A stretch of 64,000 nucleotides of DNA. Source: Candidatus Nomurabacteria bacterium (GTDB lineage: Bacteria > Patescibacteria > Paceibacteria > UBA9973). The stretch spans positions 62,001 to 126,000 of the forward strand of contig JAHFNH010000001.1 in the NCBI GenBank assembly GCA_023267435.1. The letters are read 5' to 3'. Each line of letters opens with the position of its first letter. Position 1 is the stretch's first letter. This document shows, piece by piece, positions 1 to 7,134 of this stretch. The position numbers and the translations under genes were made by a program. The notes under the pieces are model-generated. The model was given only the letters and a program-made list of their open reading frames with translations. It was not told where the DNA came from and made no database searches.

Positions 1-214
1 CATCTCCCCAAGCATATCCGGTAATACTAGAATCTGTTATTTGAACATTACAATTGGTACAGTTAAAATTTATTGTTCCGTTATTGGTATCTATAAATTT
101 TGCAGTGTTATAAGTGGCATCAATGCTGCCATTATTAGCCTGCACATGAAAAGCGAAAAGAGTAAAAACCAAAATTGGTATTAAAAAATATGTTTTTCGC
201 AAAAATTTATTCAT
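1..214 (-). CDS. Secreted surface protein, N-terminal part (runs off window)
   Basis: Reading leftwards from ATG at 214, 71 residues are visible before the window edge. It begins with a Sec-type signal peptide: basic MNKFLRK, a hydrophobic core (FLIPILVFTLFAF) and a likely cleavage after VQA. The exported part is Asn/Thr-rich and contains ITGYAWGD, resembling the GxAW(S/G)E motif of Parcubacterial surface proteins (recalled, not searched). Probably a secreted or cell-surface protein of unknown function. Family assignment is weak because the gene is cut. Confidence 0.6.
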   Translation of the reverse strand, partial: MNKFLRKTYFLIPILVFTLFAFHVQANNGSIDATYNTAKFIDTNNGTINFNCTNCNVQITDSSITGYAWGD

Positions 215-277
215 AGTTTTAATTGATATCATTTTTATTTAAAAGTTTATCGTTCGCTCATTATATCACAAATAATA

Positions 278-895
278 CTAAATGGGAAGACCTGTAATAA
301 TATGGTACAAAAAGGCCATGACTGGGAATAAATAATTGGAGAGAAAAACAACAAAGATAATTAGAAAAACTAGGGAGTATTGTTCCAAAGCTCTAACTAT
401 AAAATAAAAAGATTCAGGTAAAATTTCAAAAAGTATTTTCGAACCATCGAGAGGTGGTATCGGCACAAGATTGAAGATCGCCAATGCTAAGTTTATCACA
501 ACTATCGAAGAAATAATAAAATTAAATCCGGCTGGAACATTAAAACCAACAGAGAAACGTAGTATGAGACCGAATAAAATCGCAATACAAATATTTGCGA
601 TTATGCCGGCACTGGCGACTGCTATCGTTCCCCATTTTCTATCTGTTAGATTATCAGGATTGTATGGCACAGGCTTCGCCCAACCTACAACAAACCCAGA
701 TGAAAAATATAAAACTGCTGGCAAGATGATAGATCCGAATAAATCTAAATGTTTTAGAGGATTTAGAGTAAGACGACCGGCATTTCGCGCTGTTCTGTCA
801 CCAAAATATTCCGCCATAAAGCCATGTGAAATCTCGTGAATCACTACTGACATGATAAGTATAGCTACATAAAAAACGGCATCGGTTGCTTGCAT
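278..895 (-). CDS. Site-2 protease family (M50) intramembrane zinc metallopeptidase
   Basis: A 205-residue polytopic membrane protein. HEISH at about residue 20 in the first helix is the zinc-binding HExxH motif, and NLVPIPPLDGS near residue 143 is the second M50 signature supplying the Asp ligand. No PDZ domain is present, so this is the compact M50B type. Such enzymes cleave membrane substrates within the bilayer; the substrate here is unknown. It stands alone, divergent from rpmB. Confidence 0.88.
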   Translation of the reverse strand: MQATDAVFYVAILIMSVVIHEISHGFMAEYFGDRTARNAGRLTLNPLKHLDLFGSIILPAVLYFSSGFVVGWAKPVPYNPDNLTDRKWGTIAVASAGIIANICIAILFGLILRFSVGFNVPAGFNFIISSIVVINLALAIFNLVPIPPLDGSKILFEILPESFYFIVRALEQYSLVFLIIFVVFLSNYLFPVMAFLYHIITGLPI

Positions 896-927
896 ATTTG
901 TATAACTAATGATACCATAAAAAAACT

Positions 928-1179
928 ATGGCGAAAATATGTGCAATAACTAAAAAGGGTTCAATTATCGGAGGCGGATACTCAAATCGTACTCGTGCCA
1001 CCAAATTCAACCCAACAGGCAAGAAAAGAAAGTACCCAAATCTTCAAAAGAAGAAAGTCTTTGTGCCTGAATTAAATAAATCTGTTATCATCGAAGTTTC
1101 CACTAAAGGAATGCGTACAATGAAGAAAAACGGTGTCTACCCTACATTACTAAAAGCAGGACTCGTAAAAGCAAGATAA
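928..1179 (+). CDS. rpmB: 50S ribosomal protein L28
   Basis: 83 residues, the usual size for bacterial L28. It starts MAKICAITKKGSIIGGGYSNRT, close to the L28 consensus N-terminus, and ends in a basic GVYPTLLKAGLVKAR segment. Component of the large ribosomal subunit. Monocistronic, with a strong intrinsic terminator starting 14 nt after the stop. There is no Shine-Dalgarno sequence before the ATG. Confidence 0.95.
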   Translation: MAKICAITKKGSIIGGGYSNRTRATKFNPTGKKRKYPNLQKKKVFVPELNKSVIIEVSTKGMRTMKKNGVYPTLLKAGLVKAR

Positions 1180-1192
1180 ATTATAAATCAAA

Positions 1193-1225
1193 AATAGCCC
1201 GCGACCTAGGTCGCGGGCTATTTTA
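1193..1225 (+). terminator. Intrinsic terminator of rpmB
   Basis: A perfect 30-nt palindrome (15 nt per half, centred on CCTAGG) followed by TT on the + strand and preceded by A-rich sequence, so it can act in both directions. Confidence 0.85.
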
Positions 1226-1232
1226 TTGTGAA

Positions 1233-1311
1233 ATCTTGTTATATTTTTTCTGCATGAAGGGGTCCCGCCCAGTACTCTGGATGGGCGTAGTGCGAAAAAA
1301 TATGACAAGAT
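1233..1311 (+). repeat. Long-armed palindromic element
   Basis: Arms of 18 nt at 1233-1250 and 1294-1311 pair with a single G-U wobble on the + strand. Inside is a second hairpin, CGCCCA / TGGGCG. It lies between the convergent 3' ends of rpmB and the DEAD-box helicase. The core, with GGGTCCC followed by GGGCG, resembles the core of the palindrome inside polA (56911-56996). Confidence 0.6.
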
Positions 1312-1320
1312 GAAACTAAT

Positions 1321-2838
1321 TTAGAACGGAACGAAAGTCAAAGCTGTTCCCTTTTTGCCAGCACGGCCGGTTCGACCGATACGGTGCACATAAGTATCAT
1401 AAGTCTGAGGGATATCGTAGTTGATGACATGAGTTACATCCGGAATATCCAGACCTCTCGCTGCGACATCTGTCGCAATAAGAATAGTTATGAAATCTTT
1501 TTTGAATAAATCTAAAGTGCGGATTCGTTCACGACTTCTTTTGTCGCCATGAATAGCTCCGACCTTGAATCCTAAATGAGTAAGCTCTTTTGTTAGAGTA
1601 TCCACACTGTGTTTCATTTCACGGAAAATCAACACCTTGTCTGTTCCCTCTTGTTTTAAAACTTCATGCAATCTGTCGAGTCTTTCTTCTTTTGTTTTAG
1701 TACGGATAACATCTTGTTCGATATTTTTAGCTGTCTCACCAGAGACAACAGAAATAAATACAGGATCTTTCAAAAACTCAGTTGTAAGTTTTTTAATTTC
1801 AGGAGAAAGTGTCGCTGAAAAGAAAAGAGTTTGTCTTTCCTTTGGAGCTTTCGCAAGAATAAAAGTCATATCATCTTTGAATCCCATATCCAGCATTCTG
1901 TCGGCCTCATCGAGAACCACAGCGTGACATGCTGAAAGATCTACAACCTTTCGGTCGATAAGATCACGGATTCTGCCGGGAGTACCGATAATGAACGAAA
2001 CTCCTCTGCGAATTTCTGAAATCTGACGCATGATTGGAAGACCTCCGACGCAAGCGACAGAAAAAATTCCTAAACCAAAAGCCATATCTTTAAAGTCAGC
2101 ATCGATCTGCATTGCGAGCTCTCGTGTGGGAGCCATAATCAAAACGGTTTCTTTGACACCTGATTTTTTCTTTTTAGAAATATTTTCAATAAGAGGCAAC
2201 AAGAATGCTGCGGTCTTACCGGTACCAGTGTTTGCCATTCCAAAAACATCCTTCCCTTCCATAACAGTCGGAATAGATTGATCTTGAATTGGACGAGGAT
2301 TAGCAAATCCTTTTTTAGCAATATTTTTGTGAAGTTGTTCGTTGAAAGGAAAATCAGCAAAAGTATGTTTGGCAACATAAGGTTTCTCTTCTACGTGCTG
2401 AGCTTTTTTCACGAAACGTGAATAATCTATACGCTCAGAAAAACCTCTTTTTTTACTTCCTCCTGATCGGTGTCCACCTCCTTTTCTAAAAGGACGAGAA
2501 CCACTGTTAAATTTACCGCCACCAAAAGATGGACGAGCGGAACCTCCGAAACTAGGTCTAGCACTATGAGATGAACTTCCTCCGCTTGTGCGAGCTGATC
2601 CAAAACTAGGCTTACTAGAAAAGCTACGTGGAGCTGAACTAGCCGGTCTAGCACCGAAAGTCTTTTTGGCTCCCACCACAAAGTGAGAACCTCCTGCAGG
2701 TTTGGCAGATCTAGAGAAACTAGAAGTGTGACCAGCAGGTTTCCCGCCCCCGAATTGGCGGACAGGCTTCGCGCCGAAGCGTGAAGTAGGGCGTGCACCA
2801 GCCGAAGCCGGACGCGCGAAACTGCGTTTGTTAATCAT
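1321..2838 (-). CDS. DEAD-box ATP-dependent RNA helicase
   Basis: 505 residues from the ATG at 2838; a longer reading would need a TTG at 2877. Residues 1 to about 150 are low-complexity Ser/Gly/Arg-rich (SFGG, RPSFGG), a probable disordered RNA-binding tail. The helicase core follows: ANTGTGKT (motif I, near 204), PTRELAMQ, TPGR, DEAD (near 311), SAT, ATDVAARGLD and HRIGRTGR (near 489). The protein ends right after motif VI, so the tail usually found at the C-terminus of RhlE/CsdA-type helicases is at the N-terminus here. Likely role is ribosome assembly or mRNA remodelling in the cold. Confidence 0.93.
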   Translation of the reverse strand: MINKRSFARPASAGARPTSRFGAKPVRQFGGGKPAGHTSSFSRSAKPAGGSHFVVGAKKTFGARPASSAPRSFSSKPSFGSARTSGGSSSHSARPSFGGSARPSFGGGKFNSGSRPFRKGGGHRSGGSKKRGFSERIDYSRFVKKAQHVEEKPYVAKHTFADFPFNEQLHKNIAKKGFANPRPIQDQSIPTVMEGKDVFGMANTGTGKTAAFLLPLIENISKKKKSGVKETVLIMAPTRELAMQIDADFKDMAFGLGIFSVACVGGLPIMRQISEIRRGVSFIIGTPGRIRDLIDRKVVDLSACHAVVLDEADRMLDMGFKDDMTFILAKAPKERQTLFFSATLSPEIKKLTTEFLKDPVFISVVSGETAKNIEQDVIRTKTKEERLDRLHEVLKQEGTDKVLIFREMKHSVDTLTKELTHLGFKVGAIHGDKRSRERIRTLDLFKKDFITILIATDVAARGLDIPDVTHVINYDIPQTYDTYVHRIGRTGRAGKKGTALTFVPF

Positions 2839-2984
2839 ATATTTTTTTGTGTCATGGATTTCAATCTCCAGACACAAAAGTCATAGATGATTTCCACAAT
2901 CGTCAGTCTCGTTATTAATAGAGGGCTCGTTGGCCCAAGTGAGATTGATAAGTTAAGAATAGCATTTATATAAAACATTGTCAA
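2839..2984 (-). promoter_or_regulatory. Promoter and structured leader of the DEAD-box helicase
   Basis: On the minus strand TTGACA (2984-2979) and TATTCT (2961-2956) are 17 nt apart. The predicted leader is about 110 nt. Immediately before the ATG is a hairpin with stem TTTTGTGTC / GACACAAAA and an inner TGGA/TCCA. Long leaders are known for E. coli deaD and cspA; a similar cold-responsive role here is inference. Confidence 0.6.
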
Positions 2985-2989
2985 ATATA

Positions 2990-3027
2990 AAAAATAAAAG
3001 GGCCTTTGTGTTATACACAAAGGCCCT
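2990..3027 (-). terminator. Terminator of dCMP deaminase gene
   Basis: A 13-bp GC-rich stem (AGGGCCTTTGTGT and its complement, loop TAT) followed by TTTTATTTTTTAT on the minus strand. Confidence 0.85.
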
Positions 3028-3048
3028 AAAACTTTACCCTTAAAAGAA

Positions 3049-3525
3049 TTATTTATCTTTTTCTTCTAAATAAACATTTCTTATTCCTGATTTTATCATC
3101 GCATCCCAACAGGGTTTACAACACCACCAATGACCCCATAAATATAAATCACACCCAGAAACATTGATTTTAGATTTCTTAGCTTTAGCCATAGCAAAAC
3201 TTTCAGCGTGGTATTTATGTGAAGCACATCCTGGACAAAGCCAATACTTCTCTCCAGATGGGATTCTAAAAAATTTCCTGATACACCATCTTGGATGAGT
3301 TTCCAAAAGAAATTTATTTTTAATTGCTGATTGATTGGCTGCACTAACCACAACATTGCCATTATTATCAACCACAACAGCTCCTGTTGAAGTTTTTTTG
3401 TCTGTGGATTGTGTTTGAGCTACTTCTTTTGCGATGAGCATGTATTTATTATCTGCTGGAACATGTAAAATAGTTCTACCTTCAGGTAGGTAAGGATATT
3501 TAATGTTTTTTTCTGTATTTTGCAT
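3049..3525 (-). CDS. dCMP deaminase (cytidine/deoxycytidylate deaminase family)
   Basis: 158 residues. HAE at 106-108 gives the zinc His and catalytic Glu; CKPC at 136-139 (preceded by a further Cys) gives the two zinc cysteines. An insertion with C81 and CPGC (97-100) resembles the extra zinc site of phage-type dCMP deaminases. The reaction is dCMP to dUMP plus ammonia. It is divergent from the thyA homologue, 29 nt away, and folA follows, so the cluster makes pyrimidine deoxynucleotides. It could act on 5-methyl-dCMP if the neighbouring synthase uses dCMP (inference). Confidence 0.85.
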   Translation of the reverse strand: MQNTEKNIKYPYLPEGRTILHVPADNKYMLIAKEVAQTQSTDKKTSTGAVVVDNNGNVVVSAANQSAIKNKFLLETHPRWCIRKFFRIPSGEKYWLCPGCASHKYHAESFAMAKAKKSKINVSGCDLYLWGHWWCCKPCWDAMIKSGIRNVYLEEKDK

Positions 3526-3547
3526 AACGTTCTAATTTTTGTATACT
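3519..3547 (+). promoter_or_regulatory. Promoter of thyA-folA, predicted leaderless
   Basis: TTTGCA, 17 nt, TATACT, then 7 nt to the ATG at 3555. The transcription start would fall at or next to the A of ATG. No Shine-Dalgarno sequence is present. Confidence 0.6.
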
Positions 3548-3554
3548 TTATCAC

Positions 3555-4388
3555 ATGACAACCTTCGACGCAATTTATCAAAATTTAATAAAAAAAATAG
3601 TAGAAGAAGGTATGGAAGAACTAAACAAGAGAACTGGCCATAAAACAAAAACTTTAGTCGGTCTTACTTTTCAAATTGATCTAGAAAAAGAAGGATTCCC
3701 TATCTTAACTCTCAGAAAAAACCCAATCAAATCCCCTATTGCTGAACAAATCTGGTTTATTACAGGTGAGAGAAATACAGAATTTTTAAGAAAATATACA
3801 AAAATGTGGGACGAATTTATTGAAGAAGATGGAACAATTACTTCTGCTTATGGATATCGTTGGCGACATCATTTTGTAAGAGACCAACTTGGAAAATTAA
3901 TTGAACTCTTACAAAATGATCCCAGTTCACGACATGGAGTCGTGGTAACTTGGGACCCAAAGGATGATGGTTACGGAGGGACACCAAAGAAAAATATTCC
4001 TTGTCCTTTTACTTTTACAGTAAATATTGTTGGAGAACGACTACATCTTCACAATATAATTCGTTCAAACGACATGATGCTTGGCTGTCCATTTGATACT
4101 TTTGGATTTAGTTTATTACTATGTACTCTTGCCCAAAAATTGGGCGTAAAACCTGGAATTTATACTCATACAATTTCAAACGCGCATATTTATGATACAC
4201 ACTATGCTGGTGCAGAAGAGTTAATAAAAAGAACAAATACTCATGAAAATATCTTCCCAGTATTACCTTTAAATATTTACGATAGAGCAGAAAAAAAAGA
4301 TGACACTCTAGTAGATGAAATCTACCAATCTTTTGCTCCATTTTTCAAACCAGGAGAATCAATATCTGGACTTGATATAATTAAATAA
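3555..4388 (+). CDS. thyA: Thymidylate synthase homologue with Asp at the base-recognition site
   Basis: 277 residues with the thymidylate synthase fold throughout: substrate-phosphate Arg in the N-terminal RTGHKTKT, the Glu of AEQIWFITG, catalytic Cys150 in IPCPF, RSND, and AHIYDTH. The canonical GxPFN reads LGCPFD, so the residue matching E. coli Asn177 is Asp181. Asp at this position is found in T4 dCMP hydroxymethylase, and Asn-to-Asp in L. casei TS allows dCMP use. The His normally after the catalytic Cys is Pro. It may methylate dUMP or dCMP. folA starts 3 nt after the stop. Confidence 0.85.
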   Translation: MTTFDAIYQNLIKKIVEEGMEELNKRTGHKTKTLVGLTFQIDLEKEGFPILTLRKNPIKSPIAEQIWFITGERNTEFLRKYTKMWDEFIEEDGTITSAYGYRWRHHFVRDQLGKLIELLQNDPSSRHGVVVTWDPKDDGYGGTPKKNIPCPFTFTVNIVGERLHLHNIIRSNDMMLGCPFDTFGFSLLLCTLAQKLGVKPGIYTHTISNAHIYDTHYAGAEELIKRTNTHENIFPVLPLNIYDRAEKKDDTLVDEIYQSFAPFFKPGESISGLDIIK

Positions 4389-4391
4389 TTT

Positions 4392-4886
4392 ATGATTATT
4401 TCTCTCATCGCGGCTATTGGTAAAAATAATGAACTCGGCAAAAATAATACTTTGCTTTGGCATTTACCAGCCGATATGAAACATTTTAAAGAAATTACAT
4501 CTCTGCACACAGTCATCATGGGACGCAAAACTTTTGAAAGTATAGGTAAACCACTTCCCAATCGCCGAAATATCGTAATAACTCGTGATAAAAATTATCA
4601 AGCTGATGGTGTCGAAATTACACATTCATTTGAAGAAGCTTTGAGTTTGGTAAAAAATAAAGATGAGGAAGTTTTTATTGTTGGGGGTGCAGAAATATAT
4701 AAGCAAGCATTAGAATTTGCCAATAAACTTTATATCACCCATATTGAAGCAAAAGATAAAAATGCTGATGTATTTTTCCCAGAAATTATCCCGATAGTCT
4801 TTGGTGAAGTTTCTCGCGAAGAACACGCGCCTGACGAAAAAAACCTACTACCATATTCATTCGTAAAATACGAAAGAATATTTTAA
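4392..4886 (+). CDS. folA: Dihydrofolate reductase
   Basis: 164 residues, typical DHFR length. MIISLIAAIGKNNELGKNN, WHLPADMKHFKEIT (with the active-site acidic residue), VIMGRKTFESIG and EVFIVGGAEIYKQAL are the classic motifs. It reduces dihydrofolate to tetrahydrofolate with NADPH and regenerates the cofactor oxidised by the upstream synthase, which fits a methylating rather than hydroxymethylating partner. Coupled to thyA with a 3-nt gap. Confidence 0.95.
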   Translation: MIISLIAAIGKNNELGKNNTLLWHLPADMKHFKEITSLHTVIMGRKTFESIGKPLPNRRNIVITRDKNYQADGVEITHSFEEALSLVKNKDEEVFIVGGAEIYKQALEFANKLYITHIEAKDKNADVFFPEIIPIVFGEVSREEHAPDEKNLLPYSFVKYERIF

Positions 4887-4890
4887 ATAA

Positions 4891-4920
4891 AAAAAATCCC
4901 CCGAAAGATTCGAGGGAAAT
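4891..4920 (-). terminator. Terminator of the YjjX gene
   Basis: TCCCCCGAA / TTCGAGGGA stem with one mismatch; on the minus strand it is followed by a run of eight T. It lies between the convergent ends of folA and yjjX. Confidence 0.75.
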
Positions 4921-4945
4921 TAATAAAATACTTACATAAAAGTTA

Positions 4946-5485
4946 CTAACGATCTTCGTACAGATGTGGATTCTTATGCTTAATAAGAGCAAAGATTGCA
5001 CTTTGTAAATACGTGCTGGTTCGATCAACCAAATCTGCTGTAAGAAACCCAATGATACTGCCTTGTTGTTTCGAATTTGAAACACCAAACAATTCATCAA
5101 CCGCAGGACCAAGCTCCATACCTTTTCTGATATTATCAGCAATGGATGTCGGTATTTCAAACGAAGCCGCTTTAGCACGTCCGACAACTCCGTCTTTTGA
5201 TGCAATCACAATGTGACTGGTCTCAAACATATGGACAACATTATCAATAATGCCACTCTCTTGTGAAACCCAAAAATCTGCATCTGGATATTTTTCTTTA
5301 CAATCATCAATTCGATTAAGAGCTCCACGAAGCGTCTCCTCATCGCTCTTTGGCTGATCGGAAACGTTTGACAAGGCACGGTAACTAACAAACTCAAATT
5401 TTTCATCTGGAAAAACTTGTTCAAAGGCTTGCTGTGCCACTTTTATTTTTACTGGGTTCTGAGAACCGACGATAACTTTTTTCAT
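4946..5485 (-). CDS. yjjX: Inosine/xanthosine triphosphatase (YjjX/DUF84 family)
   Basis: 179 residues. MKKVIVGSQNPVKIKVAQQAF is the family's N-terminal nucleotide-binding motif; SDEETLRGALNR, WVSQESGI and GPAVDELFG are further conserved blocks. The family hydrolyses non-canonical purine NTPs (ITP, XTP) to clean the nucleotide pool. Monocistronic with its own terminator. The call rests on motif recognition. Confidence 0.85.
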   Translation of the reverse strand: MKKVIVGSQNPVKIKVAQQAFEQVFPDEKFEFVSYRALSNVSDQPKSDEETLRGALNRIDDCKEKYPDADFWVSQESGIIDNVVHMFETSHIVIASKDGVVGRAKAASFEIPTSIADNIRKGMELGPAVDELFGVSNSKQQGSIIGFLTADLVDRTSTYLQSAIFALIKHKNPHLYEDR

Positions 5486-5678
5486 TTTTTACGTTTTTTG
5501 TTAAGGAAACCTATCTTATATTATTCTTGAAATAATGACAGGACAAACTATTTCTGTAACCACTATATAAGATATTTCTTAAAAGTCAACAAAGTAAGTA
5601 ATATTTACTATTCAGTATCTTTCTACACCTCCCTTTTTCATAACTTAAATATACTCTGAAATAATTAAAAATGAAAGG

Positions 5679-5770
5679 GAAGTAGTTTTTAAAAAGCATT
5701 GCGCAGGCTGACGAGCCGAGTATAGCAAATTTTCAGCAGAAAATTATGTGCGGTTTTTAAAAGCTACTTC
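5679..5770 (+). repeat. Palindromic element with CAGCAG-loop hairpin (copy 1)
   Basis: Arms 5679-5695 and 5754-5770 (17 nt) pair with one G-U wobble on the + strand. The core holds CATTGCGCAG, a GGCT-GACG-AGCC hairpin, then AATTTT-CAGCAG-AAAATT. The same core, with unrelated arms that again match each other, recurs at 49518-49627. Confidence 0.7.
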
Positions 5771-5793
5771 GCTGGAATATTAACTTAAAAAAC

Positions 5794-5824
5794 AAAGAGC
5801 CCCCGACTTGGTCGGGGGCTCTTT
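5794..5824 (-). terminator. Terminator of the secE-nusG-rplK operon
   Basis: A 14-bp stem AAAGAGCCCCCGAC / GTCGGGGGCTCTTT; on the minus strand it is followed by TTTGTTTTTT. Confidence 0.88.
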
Positions 5825-5834
5825 TAAAGTTTAA

Positions 5835-6260
5835 TTATTTTGTAACTTCGATACCGGCAGATCGGGCGGAACCTTCCACAATGCGAATAGCTCCTTCCAT
5901 ATCTTTAGCATTCAAGTCGGTCATTTTCTTTTCAGCGATTTCTTGAGCTTGAGCTTTGGTAATTTTTCCAGCTTTTGTGGTTTTGTTTTTACCAGAACCT
6001 TTCTCTACTCCGGCTGCTTTAAAGATAAGACCTGAAACTGGGGGGGTTTTGATAAAGAAATCGTAAGTACGATCTTCGTAAACATGAACCACAACTCCAA
6101 CCTTGTCTCCTGCCATCTTTTGAGTCGCAGCATTAAACTTGGTAACAAAATCACCTATGTTAATACCAGCCTGTCCCAATGCGGGTCCTAAAGGAGGCGC
6201 TGGGGTAGCTTTTGCGGCCTGAATTTGTAGTTTTATTTTTTTGGTTATTTTCTTTGCCAT
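5835..6260 (-). CDS. rplK: 50S ribosomal protein L11
   Basis: 141 residues, standard L11 length. The N-terminal domain has IKLQIQAAKATPAPPLGPAL and GQAGINIGDFVTKFN; the C-terminal RNA-binding domain has GSGKNKTTKAGKIT and ends in EGSARSAGIEV. It forms the GTPase-associated centre with 23S rRNA. It is the last gene of secE-nusG-rplK; rplA, usually next, is replaced by a terminator. Confidence 0.96.
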   Translation of the reverse strand: MAKKITKKIKLQIQAAKATPAPPLGPALGQAGINIGDFVTKFNAATQKMAGDKVGVVVHVYEDRTYDFFIKTPPVSGLIFKAAGVEKGSGKNKTTKAGKITKAQAQEIAEKKMTDLNAKDMEGAIRIVEGSARSAGIEVTK

Positions 6261-6278
6261 ATAATTTACTAGATTAGC

Positions 6279-6824
6279 TTAAATCTTCTTAACTTGCAAG
6301 AAGTCGAGTTCGACTGGGGTCTCTCTTCCGAACATTGAAACAAGTACCTTTACCTTTCCGCGTTCCTGGTCGGTAGAGTTTACTTTGCCTTCAAGGTCTT
6401 TAAACGGACCATCGGATATCAAAACTGTCTCTCCGATAGCAAGATCAATGTTATGTTTCGCAGTACCTGTATCCATTTTCTTAAATAAATAATCAACTTC
6501 ATCTTGTTTGAGAGGCACTGGGTTAACTCCTGCTCCGACGAATCCTGTAACGCGAGGAGTATTTCGGACAACATACCAAGAATCATCTGTTACGATCATA
6601 TCAACCAAGACATAACCTGGGTAGATCTTTTCTTCTACTTCTGTTCTCTTTCCTGCTTTTATTTTTATTTTCTTTTCTGATGGAACAATGACGTTAAAAA
6701 TTTTGTCGTGCATTCCTAGGGAATCGATACGCTGTTTCAAATTGCGAAGAACCGCATTTTCATATCCGGCATAAGTATGGATCGCATACCAATTTCTAGC
6801 TCCTTGTGTTTCTTGTTTTGCCAT
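6279..6824 (-). CDS. nusG: Transcription termination/antitermination protein NusG
   Basis: 181 residues. The NGN domain starts ARNWYAIHTYAGYENAVLRNL and includes KIYPGYVLVDM and RNTPRVTGFVG; the C-terminal KOW domain has DGPFKDLEGKVN and ends in PVELDFLQVKKI. It binds RNA polymerase and couples transcription to the ribosome or Rho. It lies 4 nt or 18 nt from its operon neighbours, in the conserved secE-nusG-rplK order. Confidence 0.96.
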   Translation of the reverse strand: MAKQETQGARNWYAIHTYAGYENAVLRNLKQRIDSLGMHDKIFNVIVPSEKKIKIKAGKRTEVEEKIYPGYVLVDMIVTDDSWYVVRNTPRVTGFVGAGVNPVPLKQDEVDYLFKKMDTGTAKHNIDLAIGETVLISDGPFKDLEGKVNSTDQERGKVKVLVSMFGRETPVELDFLQVKKI

Positions 6825-6828
6825 AAAT

Positions 6829-7014
6829 TTAGAAAGAAATTATTTTTACCAAACCGCTTGAGAAAAGGAAGTCAAAAATACCTAAAAAGTAGGCTAATAC
6901 TACGGACAATAAGAGGACAATCAAAGTATAAAAAAGAGTCTGGCTTCTGGTTGGCCAATTAACATGCTTCAACTCTGTTTTTGTTTCCTTTAAATATTCA
7001 GTGAATTTTGACAT
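6829..7014 (-). CDS. secE: Preprotein translocase subunit SecE
   Basis: 61 residues from ATG at 7014 (MSKFTEYLKETKTELKHVNW); a four-residue-longer reading would use a TTG codon. The amphipathic N-terminal helix with the conserved ELKHVNWPT is followed by one transmembrane helix (TLIVLLLSVVLAYFLGIFDFL). SecE holds SecY together in the plasma membrane. First gene of the operon with nusG 4 nt downstream. Confidence 0.93.
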   Translation of the reverse strand: MSKFTEYLKETKTELKHVNWPTRSQTLFYTLIVLLLSVVLAYFLGIFDFLFSSGLVKIISF

Positions 7015-7026
7015 ATGATTTTGCAA

Positions 7027-7059
7027 ATCACGTCGCGTAAGTCCTTTTGATGCGACGCT
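7027..7059. repeat. CGTCGC hairpin repeat, intergenic copy
   Basis: ATCACGTCGCG, a spacer holding AGTCCTTT, and GCGACGCT form a hairpin with stem CGTCGC/GCGACG. Nearly the same sequence occurs inside the coding region of the Pif1-like helicase at 9798-9832. Located just upstream of secE. Confidence 0.65.
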
Positions 7060-7075
7060 ATTCCTTTTTATTTTT

Positions 7076-7102
7076 AAAAAAGCCCCCTTTCAAGGGCTTT
7101 TT
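7076..7102 (-). terminator. Terminator of the murB-FKBP-SIMPL run
   Basis: AAAAAGCCC and GGGCTTTTTT arms around a 7-8 nt loop, with a T-run on the minus strand. It separates the SIMPL gene from secE. Confidence 0.8.
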
Positions 7103-7134
7103 TAATATTACTCTTTTCAGTCTAAATAGTCAAA

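Larger units (their letters stand above)
5486..5834. other. 349-nt intergenic region: palindromic element and rplK terminator
   Basis: No ORF is evident. It holds the palindromic repeat at 5679-5770 and the rplK terminator at 5794-5824. The stretch 5486-5678 is AT-rich and shows nothing else I can support. Confidence 0.6.

Noticed and set aside
2427..2798. Long frames opposite or inside known genes (for example within the DEAD-box tail, polA, the RHS gene and the helicase)
   Set aside because: They are antisense or out-of-frame shadows of well-supported proteins with no motifs of their own.
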